Origin: Diabrotica undecimpunctata
Lineage: Eukaryota > Arthropoda > Insecta > Coleoptera > Chrysomelidae
Reading direction: 5' to 3'
NCBI RefSeq assembly: GCF_040954645.1
Contig: NC_092806.1
Coordinates: 147,650,429 to 147,714,428, forward strand
Length of the DNA: 64,000 nucleotides
In this document: positions 25,593 through 36,253 of the stretch, one piece after another
Layout: each line of letters starts with the position of its first letter
How positions within the stretch are numbered: the stretch's first letter is position 1
Program-made: the position numbers and the translations under genes
Notes under the pieces: model-generated
Seen by the model: the letters and a program-made list of their open reading frames with translations, nothing else
The model's database searches: none
What the model was told of the DNA's origin: nothing

Positions 25593-28500
25593 CAAAGTTT
25601 CTCCCCTATAGTATATAAATTATGTAAACATGTGTTAGGTCATTAATAACATTTTGTGAATAGATATTGAGAAGTTTTAGATCATTTAGGTACTTATAGA
25701 TTTAAAAAAAAATACATACCAAACGTTTTTGGAGTTCTTGTTCCAGTTTTGCATTTTTCTGTTCTAGTTCACTACAAACTGTCACTTGTGTATCATATTT
25801 AACCTTCCAATCGTCTTCATCTTTCCTTTCAGACAGCTTAACCAACTTCATCTTGTGTTGTAAGTTCTCACTTTCAAGTTCTTCATACTTAAATGATAAA
25901 CAATCATATTTTCCGGATAATTCAATGTACTTTTTGTGTATTTTGCTAGTTTCAACTTGTTCCAACTCTAACTCCTTCACTTTTTGTTTGTAGTAATCAG
26001 AATAATGCAAAATCGAATCTGACTTCTGTTCTAATAAACTGACTTTTTTCTTTAAGTCGGCGATTTCATGGTTTTTAGACGATAAAAGATCTTCGAGTTC
26101 CTTTACAGTAGACTCTAATTTGTCTTTAATGATATTCCAGTCCATTTCTCTCATGTGATAATCTTCAAGTTCATTTTGAGACTGCTGTATCTGTCACAAA
26201 TAAATAATATTAATGTATGTATGTTTAGAAGATATAATGCTATAAGTTAATAATAAGCAATCACAACACATAGCAGCAAGACAATATATTGGCTAACTTA
26301 ATCAAAAGTATCCGCAAAATTATTTTTGGTTAAAATTTTCTTTGATATCGAAATCAAATACATCACCAAATGTTTATATTAAAATATATGACCAAAAGAT
26401 TACAAAGTAAACATTACCTCAAATTTATATTGACTGTAGATAGTCTCGGCATCTTCCAACTCCATCTTTAGCCTATTAATCATATCATAAGCATCATGCA
26501 CCTGCTGCATAATTTCTTTGTTAAGACTTTGTTCATTTGTAAATTGCTGCTTGTATTTTATCACTTCCTTTTTGTAGTTGTCAACTTCTTTATTAAGTTT
26601 ACTACCCATATTCTCGATGTCCTTGCAGTTAATTTTGATAGTAGACTCAAACTGCATTTCAAGTTCCTCATTTGAGACTTGTGCTTGCTTCAAGTCTGCT
26701 GTTAGTTGAAGGTTCTTCTCTTCATACTCTAAAAGCTTCTTCTCGCAGTCAGATAATTCTTCTTTAAGTTGTTCAACGTCTTTATCGGAATGTATTAGTC
26801 TTTTCGTAAGAACTTCAATGGTAACTTGCGAATTTTTTATTGTATACTCATATGCTGACTTTTCGTTTAAAGTTTGTTTTAATTTTTTACTGTATTGTTC
26901 AATTTCTGCTTGGAGCTTCTTTTTTATTTCTTCTGTTTGTTTTTCTTTAAGTTTTAGTTCGGTTTTCAGTTCATTATAGGTAACCGTCAGTTTCTTAAAA
27001 TCATTAGTCAACTCTTCGTATTTATTTTTGACACGTTTGAATTCCTCTACATTTTCTTTTAGCTCAGAAACGACTGCATTCTTCTCTATTGTACATTGTA
27101 TAATATGGTATTCACTTATGGTTTGACATTCCTTTAAAATGTCATCTGATTGCTTCTGTTGTTCATTAAGTTTGTTTTTCCACTCTACTTCTAGTTGTCG
27201 AAGCTTATCGTTCATCTGATCTTCCCAATTACTGTTTGATTTTAATGTTTCTTCCATCTAAAAATAGAACCTATTATATACAATGTAGATAAAAACATGA
27301 GAACATGAGACTTTTATAGGAATTAATATTGTCACTTCTATTAAATTATTTTGTGAAAATTTCATTAAAATACATTGCCATATTATAATTGTTTTAGGAA
27401 GAATTGCTATAAGTATATAAGAAATTGTACTTACCTCCTTTATTTTAAGTTGAGAATTGTGTATTATGCTCTCTTTATCCTGTTGAAAAACTTCCCTCAT
27501 TTCAAGAAGTTTATTATTCATAATTTCTTCCATTTCCTTAATTTGAATAGAACTCGTCTCCTTTTCCTTTTGTAACTCAGTCATTGTCTTTAACAGTTCA
27601 AATTCCAAGTCTTGGATTTCAATCTGTTGTTCTTTTCTTAGCTGTTCTATTTCAAGAGAATGTTTCTTTTGCATCTCAATAGAACTTCGCTCTAGCATCT
27701 TCACGATATTCTCTTGATGGTGTAATGCTGCTTCTTTTTGTTCAAAGAGAATCTGGTAATGGTCTGAATATTTTTGGAAGTAAATTGGCATTTCAGTGCA
27801 GTGATTTTTTAAATCTTGTACATTAGTTTCATAAAATGTTTGGAAATTTTTAAAATCTTCCCTTAAAGCTATCAATTGATCTGAAATTTTCTCTTTTATA
27901 GAAAGTGTTTCTATGAGCTTTTTATGGAATTCAGTCTGTATGCTCTGTAAATGTAGTTGATGACTGTTTCTTAAATCATCAACCATTCTTTGGTGTTTTT
28001 CTGTTTCATTTTGTATATGTTCATTCTCTCTTTGGATCTTGCAGATAACATCTTTAAACTCTTCAAGTTGTTGTGTAAGATCCTTAATGTATGCATCTTT
28101 ATTTTCACATTCAACAATTTTCTCCTTTAATGCTTCAATATTGGGATCAGTTGGAAAAAGTGTTGTGGGTTTTGGTGTTGTATCTGTAGGAGGCACAGTA
28201 AGTTTTAACTTTTTCTTTAACAAATTCGGCTAAAAATAATATTAAATATTATATAAATAATATTAACACCATAAAAAACAAAAGAAATTTCATGTTCAAA
28301 GTTGGATCTATAGTTGAGCCGCTGAAAAGATGGAATGATCACGTGAATGGCACGCACTCTTAAATATTCCTCTCCCTATAATATCACTTTTCCCACGTTT
28401 ACACCGCTCAACAAAAACGAACTAACACTCTCGCTATAATATATTTATACCGTTTATTACAGGTTATTGATTTACATTAAATTTAAATATTTTATTGGCT

Positions 28501-28842
28501 TTTCCGTGTAGATTAAAATTCTAAATTTCAATTTTTATAGGGTGGACAATTAAAAAAGTTTATATAAATATGTCAAAAGTAAACTCTAAATAAAATTAAG
28601 AGATAAATTCGCTTTATAAATTTAATGGAAGGCGATTCGTTTGAATAGAATAGAATATCTTTATTCACAAGAATCGGTTGACAAAGACGTATATGATTTA
28701 AATGATTGAAAAACGCGTTTTTATTTTGATGAATATTATAGTAAAATTTAAATTTAGTAAAGAAATTAATAATTGTAAAAGTAAATGTCAAGAATTTTAC
28801 AATAATTATAATTAATACATAATAATATATACATATATTATA

Positions 28843-28919
<77 letters not shown>

Positions 28920-31331
28920 ATGTAAATAAAATAATATCGTTCTGTTGTAAGAACTCCAACATGTGAAAAAATAATTTTTTGTACTACTTGATGGGTTTTC
29001 TGATTCATTCAATTGCAAATATTTGTATGTCTGCTTTATTTACCATTCGTATATTTTGCGTATAATTCATGACAGAATCAGGTTTTATCACGGTTCTCCA
29101 CGATTATTATTTGTTGATGTAAGTTTGTCATCGTCAATTGTTGTCAGCGTATAAAAATCACGTGTGTCTTTCCACCTCATTGCTAAAACATTTTTTTGAT
29201 CTTTTGATCTTTTTCTTGGACGTGAAAGAGTGTTTATATCCATATTTGATAAACGTAACACACAATTAATAAAATCGTAAATAAACCTAACTCACATAAT
29301 AATTAATACAAATTAATATACGTACGCGTGAACTCTACAAACAATTTTTAGCACTGCCAACAAAATTCACCTGCCAACGGAAGTGAAACACAAATCGTGA
29401 TACATAAAACATTTAAGTTATAGTATCATGACACAAATAATGACGGTGTAAACAGTTTCTCAGAAGGTCTAGTTTTGACCGCTTGTCGATGCTTTCATTG
29501 AGTGATCACGCGACCTTGGATTCCATCTTTTAAGCGGCCATAGTATAGTATGTTCACTTTTGCTTTTGTCAATGAAAAATTTGTTGTGTTCCAGCAAAGC
29601 ATTTGATTTTATTCTGATTTATATCTGTTTCTTTTCGGATTGGTGATTTTCATAAAAATTATGGAAGTACAAGCTTCAAATAAAAAAGACAGTATATCTG
29701 GTTTTTTTATTTGAAATCTATTATAACCCTCCTTTAATTGCTACTTTCCTAGTGAATTGTAGTCATTTTGTAAAATCTAAACAATAATTATTACCTATTG
29801 GGGCCTGTACTTGAATTTCCTTTATTGTGTCAGATATATGTACTTATCTAATTATATAAAGAAGAAAACTTACTGTACGAAAACATGGTACACTCTGGGA
29901 GGAGGCAGTATCAGATGTGTTTTTTTCTGGTTTAATATCACATGGCTGTTGAACTACTGGTTTTGGTTTAACCTTTGGTTTTTCTGCAATTTGTTTGCCA
30001 GCGGCAATAGATGCTAAAAATAAGATTAAACATTTTAAATAAATTTCACATTTCAAAATCAATTAATTTACAGAAAGATTTATGATTTATTCCTAAACTA
30101 TTCTGTGAATCAGTTGTTTAAAATCTTATTTATAAGATTTGTGATAAATTTATTAAGACATTTTTCACACTTGTTCCCAAGATAAAAAAAGAAAAATAAC
30201 ATTAGTTTCCAGTCTTCCTCCAATTGCTTTAAAATGAGAATGACAAAATATTTCCAAAGTCAAAAAAAAAGATACCTATCACTGATTTGGTCAAATGGGT
30301 TTGCCACAATAGTGTGACTGTTTGTCTTTGGCAATATCATCATCATAAACATTTTAATATCTGTTTTTACTCTTAAGCTTTTGCTATTAGGTTATATCAC
30401 CCAATATTTTGCTAATTTAGTTGATAATGGTTTCATAAATGGTTCAAAACGATCATCTCTGAATATTTTGATTTAGAGTATTTGTTTTTCAACTCTTAAC
30501 TATAACTTGATATTAGAAGAACAAAAAAAATTAAAAACAATCTGCAAACATCTACTTCAATTTTGCTAGTTTTTGAAATTGATATCCCAAAAATATGCAA
30601 CCACTTTTTCATTAAATTAATAGTAATAATTTTACCAGAAGTTAAAAATAATAATTAAACAATTAAAATCTGTAAAAAGACTTAAATTAACACACTAATA
30701 CCAAAGAATATACACTGAACTTGAATTAACACACTATAAAAGGAACATACATTTTGTTCATTGTGTCTGTTTCTTCATTTAAGTAGAAAATTGTGGAACT
30801 ACTAACAAAGAATATAGATATTCTTTGCTACTAAGAATACCATAAATGATCATATTTACACCTAAATTTTAGAAATGGTTTAAATATATTAATTCTGTGT
30901 TGTTTATTGACTTAGGAACTAAACTTTAGGAACTAAAATCATTAAATATTAGACACATGTTTTAAAACAAAGGACTGAAAGTTCACATATGCAATGCTTG
31001 CAGATCGTTTTTTGGTACCTCGATACATGATTATTTATTTAAACCATTAACAATTTAAAAATGCACACACATATATACATACTAATCTTGTTTATTATTA
31101 ATTTAATATGTTTAAATTTTAATTGATCTGATTTATTCGACATAGTATCTATAAAAGAAATTATAAACTATTTGTCTTTATTTAATAATATTCTCCTACC
31201 ATAAATTTAGATATTTTTAAATAAAACAATAAAAAATAATTATAGAGAATACCTACATTTAGAAATAAACCAATTAAATACTTACCCTTAACATCGTTGA
31301 ATCTTTGGATTTTTGCTTTACTAAAAGACAT
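15425..31331 (-). CDS. HMMR: HMMR/RHAMM-like coiled-coil protein, seven exons
   Basis: Seven exons on the minus strand join in phase: 31331-31286, 30013-29874, 28229-27435, 27257-26418, 26190-25720, 18231-18133 and 15607-15425, 858 codons including stop. All junctions have GT donors and AG acceptors. The N-terminus MSFSKAKIQRFNDVK resembles vertebrate HMMR. The middle 700 residues are continuous coiled coil (Glu/Lys/Gln-rich heptads). The tail contains EDKENIGSPNRTL, like the HMMR C-terminus, with a KEN motif that could be an APC/C degron. Vertebrate HMMR is a spindle and centrosome protein of about 720 aa; an insect role in spindle assembly is inference. An AATAAA lies about 50 bases past the stop (15379-15374). 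Missed exons in the 7.5-kb intron cannot be excluded. The alternative is another long coiled-coil protein. Confidence 0.7.
15960..17270 (-). pseudogene. Non-LTR retrotransposon remnant in HMMR intron 6
   Basis: Minus strand, order preserved: end of endonuclease (YPGADIQSDHNPLVGVYRTK near 17250-17190), a Lys/Glu-rich linker (17004-16738, WMTTEILQLMEERRKNKNNN), GPDRVQSEF block near 16530, then IQDTQFGFMKGVGIRDALFS and SFVDYQKAFDTIQHRKIMYV (16394-16080). Stops and frame changes throughout and no palm (Y/F)ADD: inactive. It shares the strand of the host gene. Confidence 0.65.
17283..17375 (+). pseudogene. Zinc-knuckle tail of a non-LTR element
   Basis: Reads NPRCRLCDDDGKASSHILFQ then CPKLMS: C-x2-C, H, C spacing as in the terminal CCHC of jockey/I-type pol proteins. 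About 30 codons only, on the opposite strand to the preceding remnant. Confidence 0.5.
17376..18132. other. GC-richer unidentified sequence in HMMR intron 6
   Basis: 17450-17860 is clearly more GC-rich than its surroundings and contains CTCTATAAAGA near 17791. The minus-strand ORF 17865-17539 shows no domain I recognise. It could be an LTR or untranslated part of an unknown repeat; I see no paired copy or inverted ends. Confidence 0.3.
18133..18231 (-). CDS. HMMR: HMMR-like exon 6: short coiled-coil exon
   Basis: 33 codons between acceptor CCTTGTAG and donor GTAATG, phase 0 on both sides, reading KDESTSKSEYIKMKVERDAL and onward to LENEILQ. Too short to appear as a long ORF; recognised by splice sites and heptad composition. 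Confidence 0.65.
18320..18450 (+). pseudogene. Tiny RT palm remnant
   Basis: Reads HCYTDDAKIIAENKNDLYR, a YxDD block with the usual following helix, then stops. No other part of the element is recognisable nearby. Confidence 0.4.
21695..21970 (+). pseudogene. ORF1 C-terminal fragment of the CR1-like element
   Basis: 91 codons including PFEYKDDMYKPKFWPNGVSI and KRFQMHRHKDFLDNRG. This WP.GV..RRF-type ending is found at the C-terminus of ORF1 proteins encoded by many insect non-LTR elements. The N-terminal two thirds are absent, so the element is 5'-truncated within ORF1. Confidence 0.5.
22039..24801 (+). pseudogene. Endonuclease-reverse transcriptase (ORF2) of the CR1-like element
   Basis: APE-type endonuclease: IHQNLQSIGN, CTTEHWKTKE, SVYRPSG, GGDFNIDL and GISDHSDQKL, that is N, E, D/N and D-H catalytic positions. 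Reverse transcriptase: YRPISLLCSFSKILE, LFLDLSKAYDCLVHD (first Asp), GVPQGSVIGPLLFVIYINDL, NYADDTNIL (catalytic YADD, 23982-23993), LGLYIDSFLCWDKH and a C-terminal domain ending EDYLYR-stop at 24801. Only two lesions: a frame break with stops at 23211-23228 (after ADKYMI) and a one-base frameshift at about 24213. The GVPQGS motif and tail style place it in the CR1/L2-like group. It copies RNA at a nicked target. No RNase H domain seen. Confidence 0.75.
25536..25589. repeat. (TA)n microsatellite
   Basis: About 27 uninterrupted AT units just inside the right end of the pogo element. Confidence 0.95.
25720..26190 (-). CDS. HMMR: HMMR-like exon 5: coiled coil
   Basis: 157 codons, phase 0. It begins IQQSQNELEDYHMREMDW after acceptor TGTGACAG, upstream of the first ATG of the visible ORF, and ends before GTATGT. 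The next intron (25719-18232) holds the nested pogo/RTE/CR1-like insertions. Confidence 0.7.
26418..27257 (-). CDS. HMMR: HMMR-like exon 4: coiled coil
   Basis: 280 codons, phase 0 at both ends. The first codon happens to be ATG (MEETLKSNSNWEDQ), but it follows a clean acceptor, so it is an internal exon. Donor GTAATG after 26418. Uninterrupted Glu/Lys heptads. Confidence 0.75.
27435..28229 (-). CDS. HMMR: HMMR-like exon 3: coiled coil
   Basis: 265 codons, phase 0 at both ends (acceptor ATTTTTAG, donor GTAAGT). Begins PNLLKKKLKLTVPP and continues as long charged helices (ECENKDAYIKDLTQQLEEF, SIQIKEMEEIMNNKLLEM). Confidence 0.75.
28319..29537. mobile_element. TIR element in HMMR intron 2
   Basis: CCGCTGAAAAGATGGAAT at 28319-28336 faces the complement of CCGCTTAAAAGATGGAAT at 29520-29537 (17 of 18). 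GATCACG follows inside both ends. The 1.2-kb body has no transposase ORF and contains a (TA)n array. Flanks ATAGT (left) and CATAGT (right) are similar but not a clear duplication. Confidence 0.55.
28851..28917. repeat. (TA)n microsatellite
   Basis: About 33 AT units inside the HMMR intron 2 TIR element. Confidence 0.95.
29874..30013 (-). CDS. HMMR: HMMR-like exon 2: basic proline/lysine region
   Basis: Acceptor ATTTTTAG before 30013 and donor GTAAGT after 29874. It starts by completing the codon left open by exon 1 and ends on a full codon. It encodes KPKVKPKPVV and a polar stretch before the coiled coil. Confidence 0.65.
30014..31285. other. HMMR-like intron 1, no nested gene
   Basis: AT-rich. 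A perfect 10-bp-arm palindrome, CAAAGAATAT-A-GATATTCTTTG-like, lies at 30808-30829, and a related AAAGAATATA occurs at 30697. No ORF of interest. Confidence 0.4.
31286..31331 (-). CDS. HMMR: HMMR-like exon 1: start and MSF...RFND motif
   Basis: ATG at 31331, 15 codons plus one base, then GTAAGT. An upstream ORF extension (MYYSLLFIVV...) is probably 5' UTR. The motif MSFSKAKIQRFNDV aligns with the vertebrate HMMR start. Confidence 0.7.
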
Positions 31332-32800
31332 GTTTAATAAACACAACCACAAGTTTTTAACAACAATAAACAACAAACTATAGTACAAAATATGATTTCA
31401 GTTGTGCAACAAGAAGCATGTATAAGTTAAGCGCCATAACAGCTGGTGTTTGACCGTTACGAACAGATAATAATATCGGGCATTGTTTATAAAAGGCGCG
31501 CGAACAGACTACATGAATTACACTAGATGGCGCTTCTAGAAAATTAAGGAAAAATATAATGTGCATTTATAACTGTTAATGTTTAAAAAAAAAATAAAAA
31601 TAATCAATTTTAAACTTGTCCAGTATACGTAAATTAATTACATTCACATTACTCTATTTATATATATTGTTTTAAAGTATTTTAATATTATGGACCAAAA
31701 ATGGATGTCTTATGTACTTAGGAATTGGCCAGTTTCTTATGAGGGGTATCTTCTTAAGAAGTTAGGGTTGTTTTCATATCTCAGTATAGAGAGCTCTATA
31801 AGTTAGCTTAAAAAATTCTATGTTTTTAGGCAATTAAGTTTGATATTGTTGTGGTGAGTATAGTCCAAAAAAATTAATATATTACTGAAATTTTAGGTTT
31901 ATTTATGTACTGTTTTACATCCTTCGTTTTAATATTAAAAAATTAAAAAAGTATTTTGCGCCCCACATTTATCTAAAACCATATTTGCAAACTGACATAA
32001 GAGAATTCAAATACGATAAAATACTGTTCGTATTAAAAAATATACCTACATAAAGTAAGTAAGATCACATTTGTTATAATTTTCTGACATAAAGTTATTA
32101 TTTAATCATAATAATAGATACTACAAAAATACCAAAACTTTGTATAGATACTCAAATAGACTAACTAATTAGTGGCTTTATCATTCCTGACTAATAGCAC
32201 TAATAGTAACGAATAGGACGATATGTAGGCAGTACCCAAAAATACATTAGTCGAAACAAAAACACGCCTTATATAAACTAGCTAATTAGAATATTAGTAG
32301 CTATAATAGGTGGACCAAAATCAGAGGTCTTTCTGGTACCGCCCAAATAGTTAACTTTATTGAAGTTTCTATAGTTGTGGCTAGATGGCAGCAGCAGGAT
32401 AATTTTGTAAATTGATGATTAATAAGCAAAGTCAGATATAAATATTTTTTATTAAAAAATATAAAACAAAACTTTTAAGAAATTACTTTATTCAATTAAA
32501 TATAGATACATGGTTATTTGCGTATTTAAAAAATAATAATAGGTGATAATAATATTTTTCAAAATTCTCTAACAAAAAGTGACTTTTCCTCTCCAGTTGT
32601 TATTATTTTTGCTTGAAATTCTAAATTAATATTTTCACGCGAGTTTTTAAGATTTAAGAGATGCTCACTATGCTCAGCAGTTAAAGATAAAGAAAAATAA
32701 AGAATTTATTTTTTGTCTGTCCTCTTCTTGATTAAAAGAGTCTGGTAAATTGATTTGAATGTTATTTTAGTAATATTCCACTAGCTTGCTTTCTTGTATC
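31332..32800. other. Upstream region of the HMMR-like gene
   Basis: Contains the presumed 5' UTR and promoter (to about 31570) and then AT-rich spacer. TTTATAAAAGGCGCGCG at 31486 looks TATA-like but reads on the other strand. I see no coding exon; the small ORF at 31378-31566 has no recognised domain. Confidence 0.35.
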
Positions 32801-32830
32801 ACAACTTACAATGAAGTTGTAAAATATTAC

Positions 32831-33429
32831 TTAATACATTTTTCTAGAAAAACATTGTATACCATGTCGTGAAATGTGATATTTAGATTTCAGACCAAAT
32901 ATCATTTTATCTCTGGACCAATGTCCGATAGAAATATGCAAAGAATATAATATGTCAAGCAAATGTTCATACGGAGTAAAGTATATAATGTTCTCACTAT
33001 CTTCTAACCTTTTCTTAATTATGACTTGTTTGTGTCCCACCTGCAATGTATCCTATAGGCATAATAAGTGATACTGCCTTCGGGTTCTTTTGTCACTGGT
33101 TTGCTTGACAAGCAAAATTTCTCGTGCGACCTAAAATAAACAAAATGATAGGTACCTAGTTTCTGACAATTACTTAGGAACTAACTGAAGCAATTGCATA
33201 TTACTTTATTTACTACTTGCTTTTTCGAGATTATCAACCATGTTCTAATTTGACTGGGTTATAATCTGCGTCCGAGGAATGAACGGCTGCGCATTTTTTA
33301 TATTTAAGGTTAGGTTTAAGTTGTTCTTACCTCATTAATTTCATCATATTTCCACGGCTTTTTGGCGTCTTTGTTCACTTGATAATATTGGTTTACTTTT
33401 GCATAAAATACACCCTTGTGAATATCCAT
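32831..33429 (-). pseudogene. KRBA2/Ginger-like integrase zinc-binding pseudogene, two exons
   Basis: Exon 1 33429-33331 starts MDIHKGVFYAKVNQYYQVNK and ends DEINE before GTAAGA. Exon 2 starts at 33130 after ATTTTAG, reads VAREILLVKQTSDKRTRRQY, hits an in-frame TAG after HLLCL, then stays open (DTLQVGHKQVIIKKRLEDSE, YFTPYEHLLDILYSLHISIG) to a stop at 32831. HISIGHWSRDKMIFGLKSKY matches the first half (H...H) of an H2C2 integrase zinc finger of the type in KRAB-A domain-containing protein 2 and Ginger transposons. The cysteine pair and the catalytic core are absent. Family assignment is from memory. Confidence 0.5.
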
Positions 33430-34127
33430 ATTTATATAATAATAAACACTTGCAACGAGATATGTGATAAAATCTTAATTCGACGATTGAAACATACAAC
33501 CGTCAGATGCTGTAACCAAAGAATATAGACGCTAAGTATATTCTTTGCTGTAACGTTCAATCATTCGGCCGGTATCACCGTTTGCCATCTGCCACGGATG
33601 GCAGTCTCTGAAATGGCACATAATTTCAGTCAAACAAAGTAATAATGAAAGTAATACAGCGTTTGCTGGCAATACCTGTAATGACTAGGCTTTTCACGGA
33701 ATGACATGTTACACCGATTGCCTACGACATATCTATGGCGGAGGAAGTACTACTCTGTGAGCTGAAATGTGTGGATTTACCAGTATTTATGAGTATTAGG
33801 TAAATGTTAAGCATTTATAATTACCATGAGCAATCGACCATTTTTATCTGTTTTGTTGCTATCCCACATGATATTGTGCCAGTTCATACCCCCTACTATT
33901 AATTTGGGATTACGAATTTAGTTAATTAAATTTTGGAGATATTTTAATTCGGTTTTATAAGGTGCGGTAGAAGACCCATAGTTATTCGATAAAAACTATC
34001 AACAAATATGTGATAGATATTACAGCTCTCTGTTAAAATGTTCAAAACTTAATGCCATAAGAAAATAGATTCACAACTATTTTTAAAATTTATTCAAGAA
34101 TGTCCACTAGCAAATATCTGGCAATAG
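33430..34127. other. Spacer without recognised genes
   Basis: Contains an interrupted palindrome at 33518-33549 (AAAGAATATA ... TATATTCTTT), related to the one in HMMR intron 1. No ORF above noise. Confidence 0.35.
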
Positions 34128-34315
34128 AAAAGTGTTTTTAGTGTAAATTACTGGAATGAGTGCGAAAATATCCTGAAAGAAGTAAGTAGCAACAACAGTT
34201 TTAGGAAAGAAGAAACAAGAAAGGAAGGCGTATGGGAAACTCCAAAACAGAAGGTTAAGACAAGATCAAGAGGGGTACAAACAGATGAGACAAGCAGAGA
34301 ATATATATATATATA

Positions 34316-34893
34316 CAAGGATTTCCACAGTTTTCACTGTATTCCTTCACTCAACCGTTTTCTCCAATTTTTCCTGTTTAGCCAGTCCCCTTCCTGTAGG
34401 TTTCTTCTACTCATTGCTTCGTCCACCTCATCTCTGAAAGATCTTCGGGGTCTGCCTCTCTTTCTTCTTCCTATCGGGCTCCACTCTGTTATTCTATTTA
34501 TCCACCGATTTTGGTCTGCTCTTCTGACATGTCCGTACCAGGTTAACCTCTTCTGTTCGATGTAGTCTATTATGTCGGAGTTCATGCCCATTCTCCTCTT
34601 AATCTCCATGTTATTTATCCTATCTCTTCTTGTTACTCTGCAGCTTCTCCTTAGAAATTCCATCTCTGTTGCTCTTATTTTGTTTTTGGTTTTCTTATTT
34701 ATTGTCCAATTTTCACACCCATAAGTGAGGATACTTCTTGTCATGGTATTATATATTTTTTTCTTTGTTTTCATGCTGATGTTCTTATCCCATAGTACCG
34801 GGTTCAATTTTCGTATGCAGTCTCTTGTTTGTCCTAGTCTATTTTTTATATCTTCCTCCGTTGTTCCTTTGTTTGATATTATGAAACCTAAAT
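34316..34893 (-). mobile_element. RTE family B, 5'-truncated copy
   Basis: Minus strand. It encodes the last 180 residues of the family B protein (ISNKGTTEEDIKNRLGQTRD, RSILTYGCENWTINKKTKNK, GRRKRGRPRRSFRDEVDEAM) to stop 34334, closely similar to residues 830-1003 of the full-length copy at 36395-39406. The 3' tail is a short TA repeat (about 34300-34316) rather than TAG repeats. The 5' truncation is near 34893. Confidence 0.8.
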
Positions 34894-36128
34894 AGAAACA
34901 GATACTAAAATAAAAGAAAAAACGACATTTAGAAAACCAGCTACAGGAACTAGAAAGGCTCAATTCACAAAACGGAGCGCGAAAATTTGATAAAAATGTG
35001 AACGCAACAGAAAAGAATTTAAACCTAGAATAACCATAATAAAAAGTAAGGAAGCCGAAATTATCAATGAGCCGGATCAAATAGTGGAGAGATGGGCGGA
35101 GAATTTTTCTGAGAAATTAAATATAGGCAACCGAGAAGTGACTGACATAAATGACCACAGTGGAGACGTAGACGATGAGAGGGAGAAAAATAATATACCA
35201 ACAGAAGAAGAAGTTGTAAAGGTAATAAAAATGTTAAAAAACAACAAATCCCCTGGAGAAGATGGTATACCCCCTGAGCCGTTCAAATATGGAGCAAACG
35301 CGCTAAAAAAATACATAATAAAACTTATTGCATCCATTTGGAGAGAAGAAAAACTCCCAGACAGTTGGAATGTAGGTATTATAATACCTATTCACAAGAA
35401 AGGGGATCCACTAATATGTGACAACTATCGAGGCATTACCCTCTTAAATACGGCTTACAAAGTCCTGGCTTATATACTTTAGGATCGTTTACTAGTATAT
35501 ACTGAGAAAAAAATAGGCAAATACCAATGTTGATTCCGAAAAGAAAGGTCAACAATTGATCAGATTTTCCTTCTCAGACAAACCTTTGAAAATATACACT
35601 TTATAATGCCATGGCAGAATTAGATATTCCGTCGCATCTAATAACATTGGTAAAGGCAACTCTATCGAAAGTTGAGTGCAAAGTCAAGGTACAAAACAGA
35701 GTGTGAAGGTCTTTTCAAAGACATAGTGAATAACGCCAGGGAGACAATCTATCGTGCCTATTGTTTAACATCGCGCTAGAAAGAGCCATAGAGAAATCGG
35801 CCATAACAACCAGAGGTACGACCATCAATAGAAGTTTACAGATATTGGCCTACGCAGATGACATTGACATAGTAACACTGAGAAAAAGAGACCTGATACA
35901 GGCTTTTGAAACATTAGAAAAATCCGCGAAGACAATGGGACTGCAGGTTAACGTATCCAAAACAAAATACATAAAGGTCACGAACAGCACACAAATAGTG
36001 GCACCACAAGATCTGGTGACAGAAGAACACACATTAGAAGGGGTCTCGGAGTTTATATATCTTGGAACACAACTAAATAACAGCAACCTAGTAAGGGCAG
36101 AAATTAATAGAAGAATATACCTGGCGAT
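34894..36128 (+). pseudogene. RT region of RTE-A copy 2
   Basis: Readings 35084-35482, fragments 35483-35760 with stops, and 35761-36128 cover the RT from the N-terminal linker (EFKPRITIIKSKEAEI) through the palm YADD (near 35850) to FIYLGTQLNNSNLVRAEINR. It ends exactly at the 13-bp TSD of the RTE-B insertion (RIYLA). Confidence 0.75.
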
Positions 36129-36253
36129 TCCGAGGAGGAGGTTGTCAATCCTCTACCGGACGCGTCCCCAGGTGGCGGATAGGGGAATGCCTCCCAGATA
36201 TGGGTGGTATCGGGGAAATGAAATACCCGACGCGGACCAAAACTGACAACAGT

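Larger units (their letters stand above)
18624..25610 (+). mobile_element. pogo-type DNA transposon, interrupted by a nested RTE
   Basis: TATAGGGGAGA at 18624 and its complement ending at 25610 form short inverted ends. Subterminal blocks sharing CCACAGTG-GACA occur near 18655 and 25400 (inverted). The interior encodes the start (20272-20763) and end (20770-20846 plus 25197-25327) of a transposase. The 4.3 kb between 20847 and 25187 is a later RTE insertion with its own TSD. The right end also contains a (TA)n array. It lies in HMMR intron 5 on the opposite strand. Confidence 0.6.

Noticed and set aside
26400..28223. Two separate single-exon coiled-coil genes at 26400-27257 and 27258-28223
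   Set aside because: Clean GT/AG sites at 27434/27258 and at the outer ends place them as consecutive phase-0 exons of one gene.
31378..31566. 62-codon ORF upstream of HMMR
   Set aside because: Sits in the promoter/5' UTR position, no domain, and would not join exon 1 in frame.
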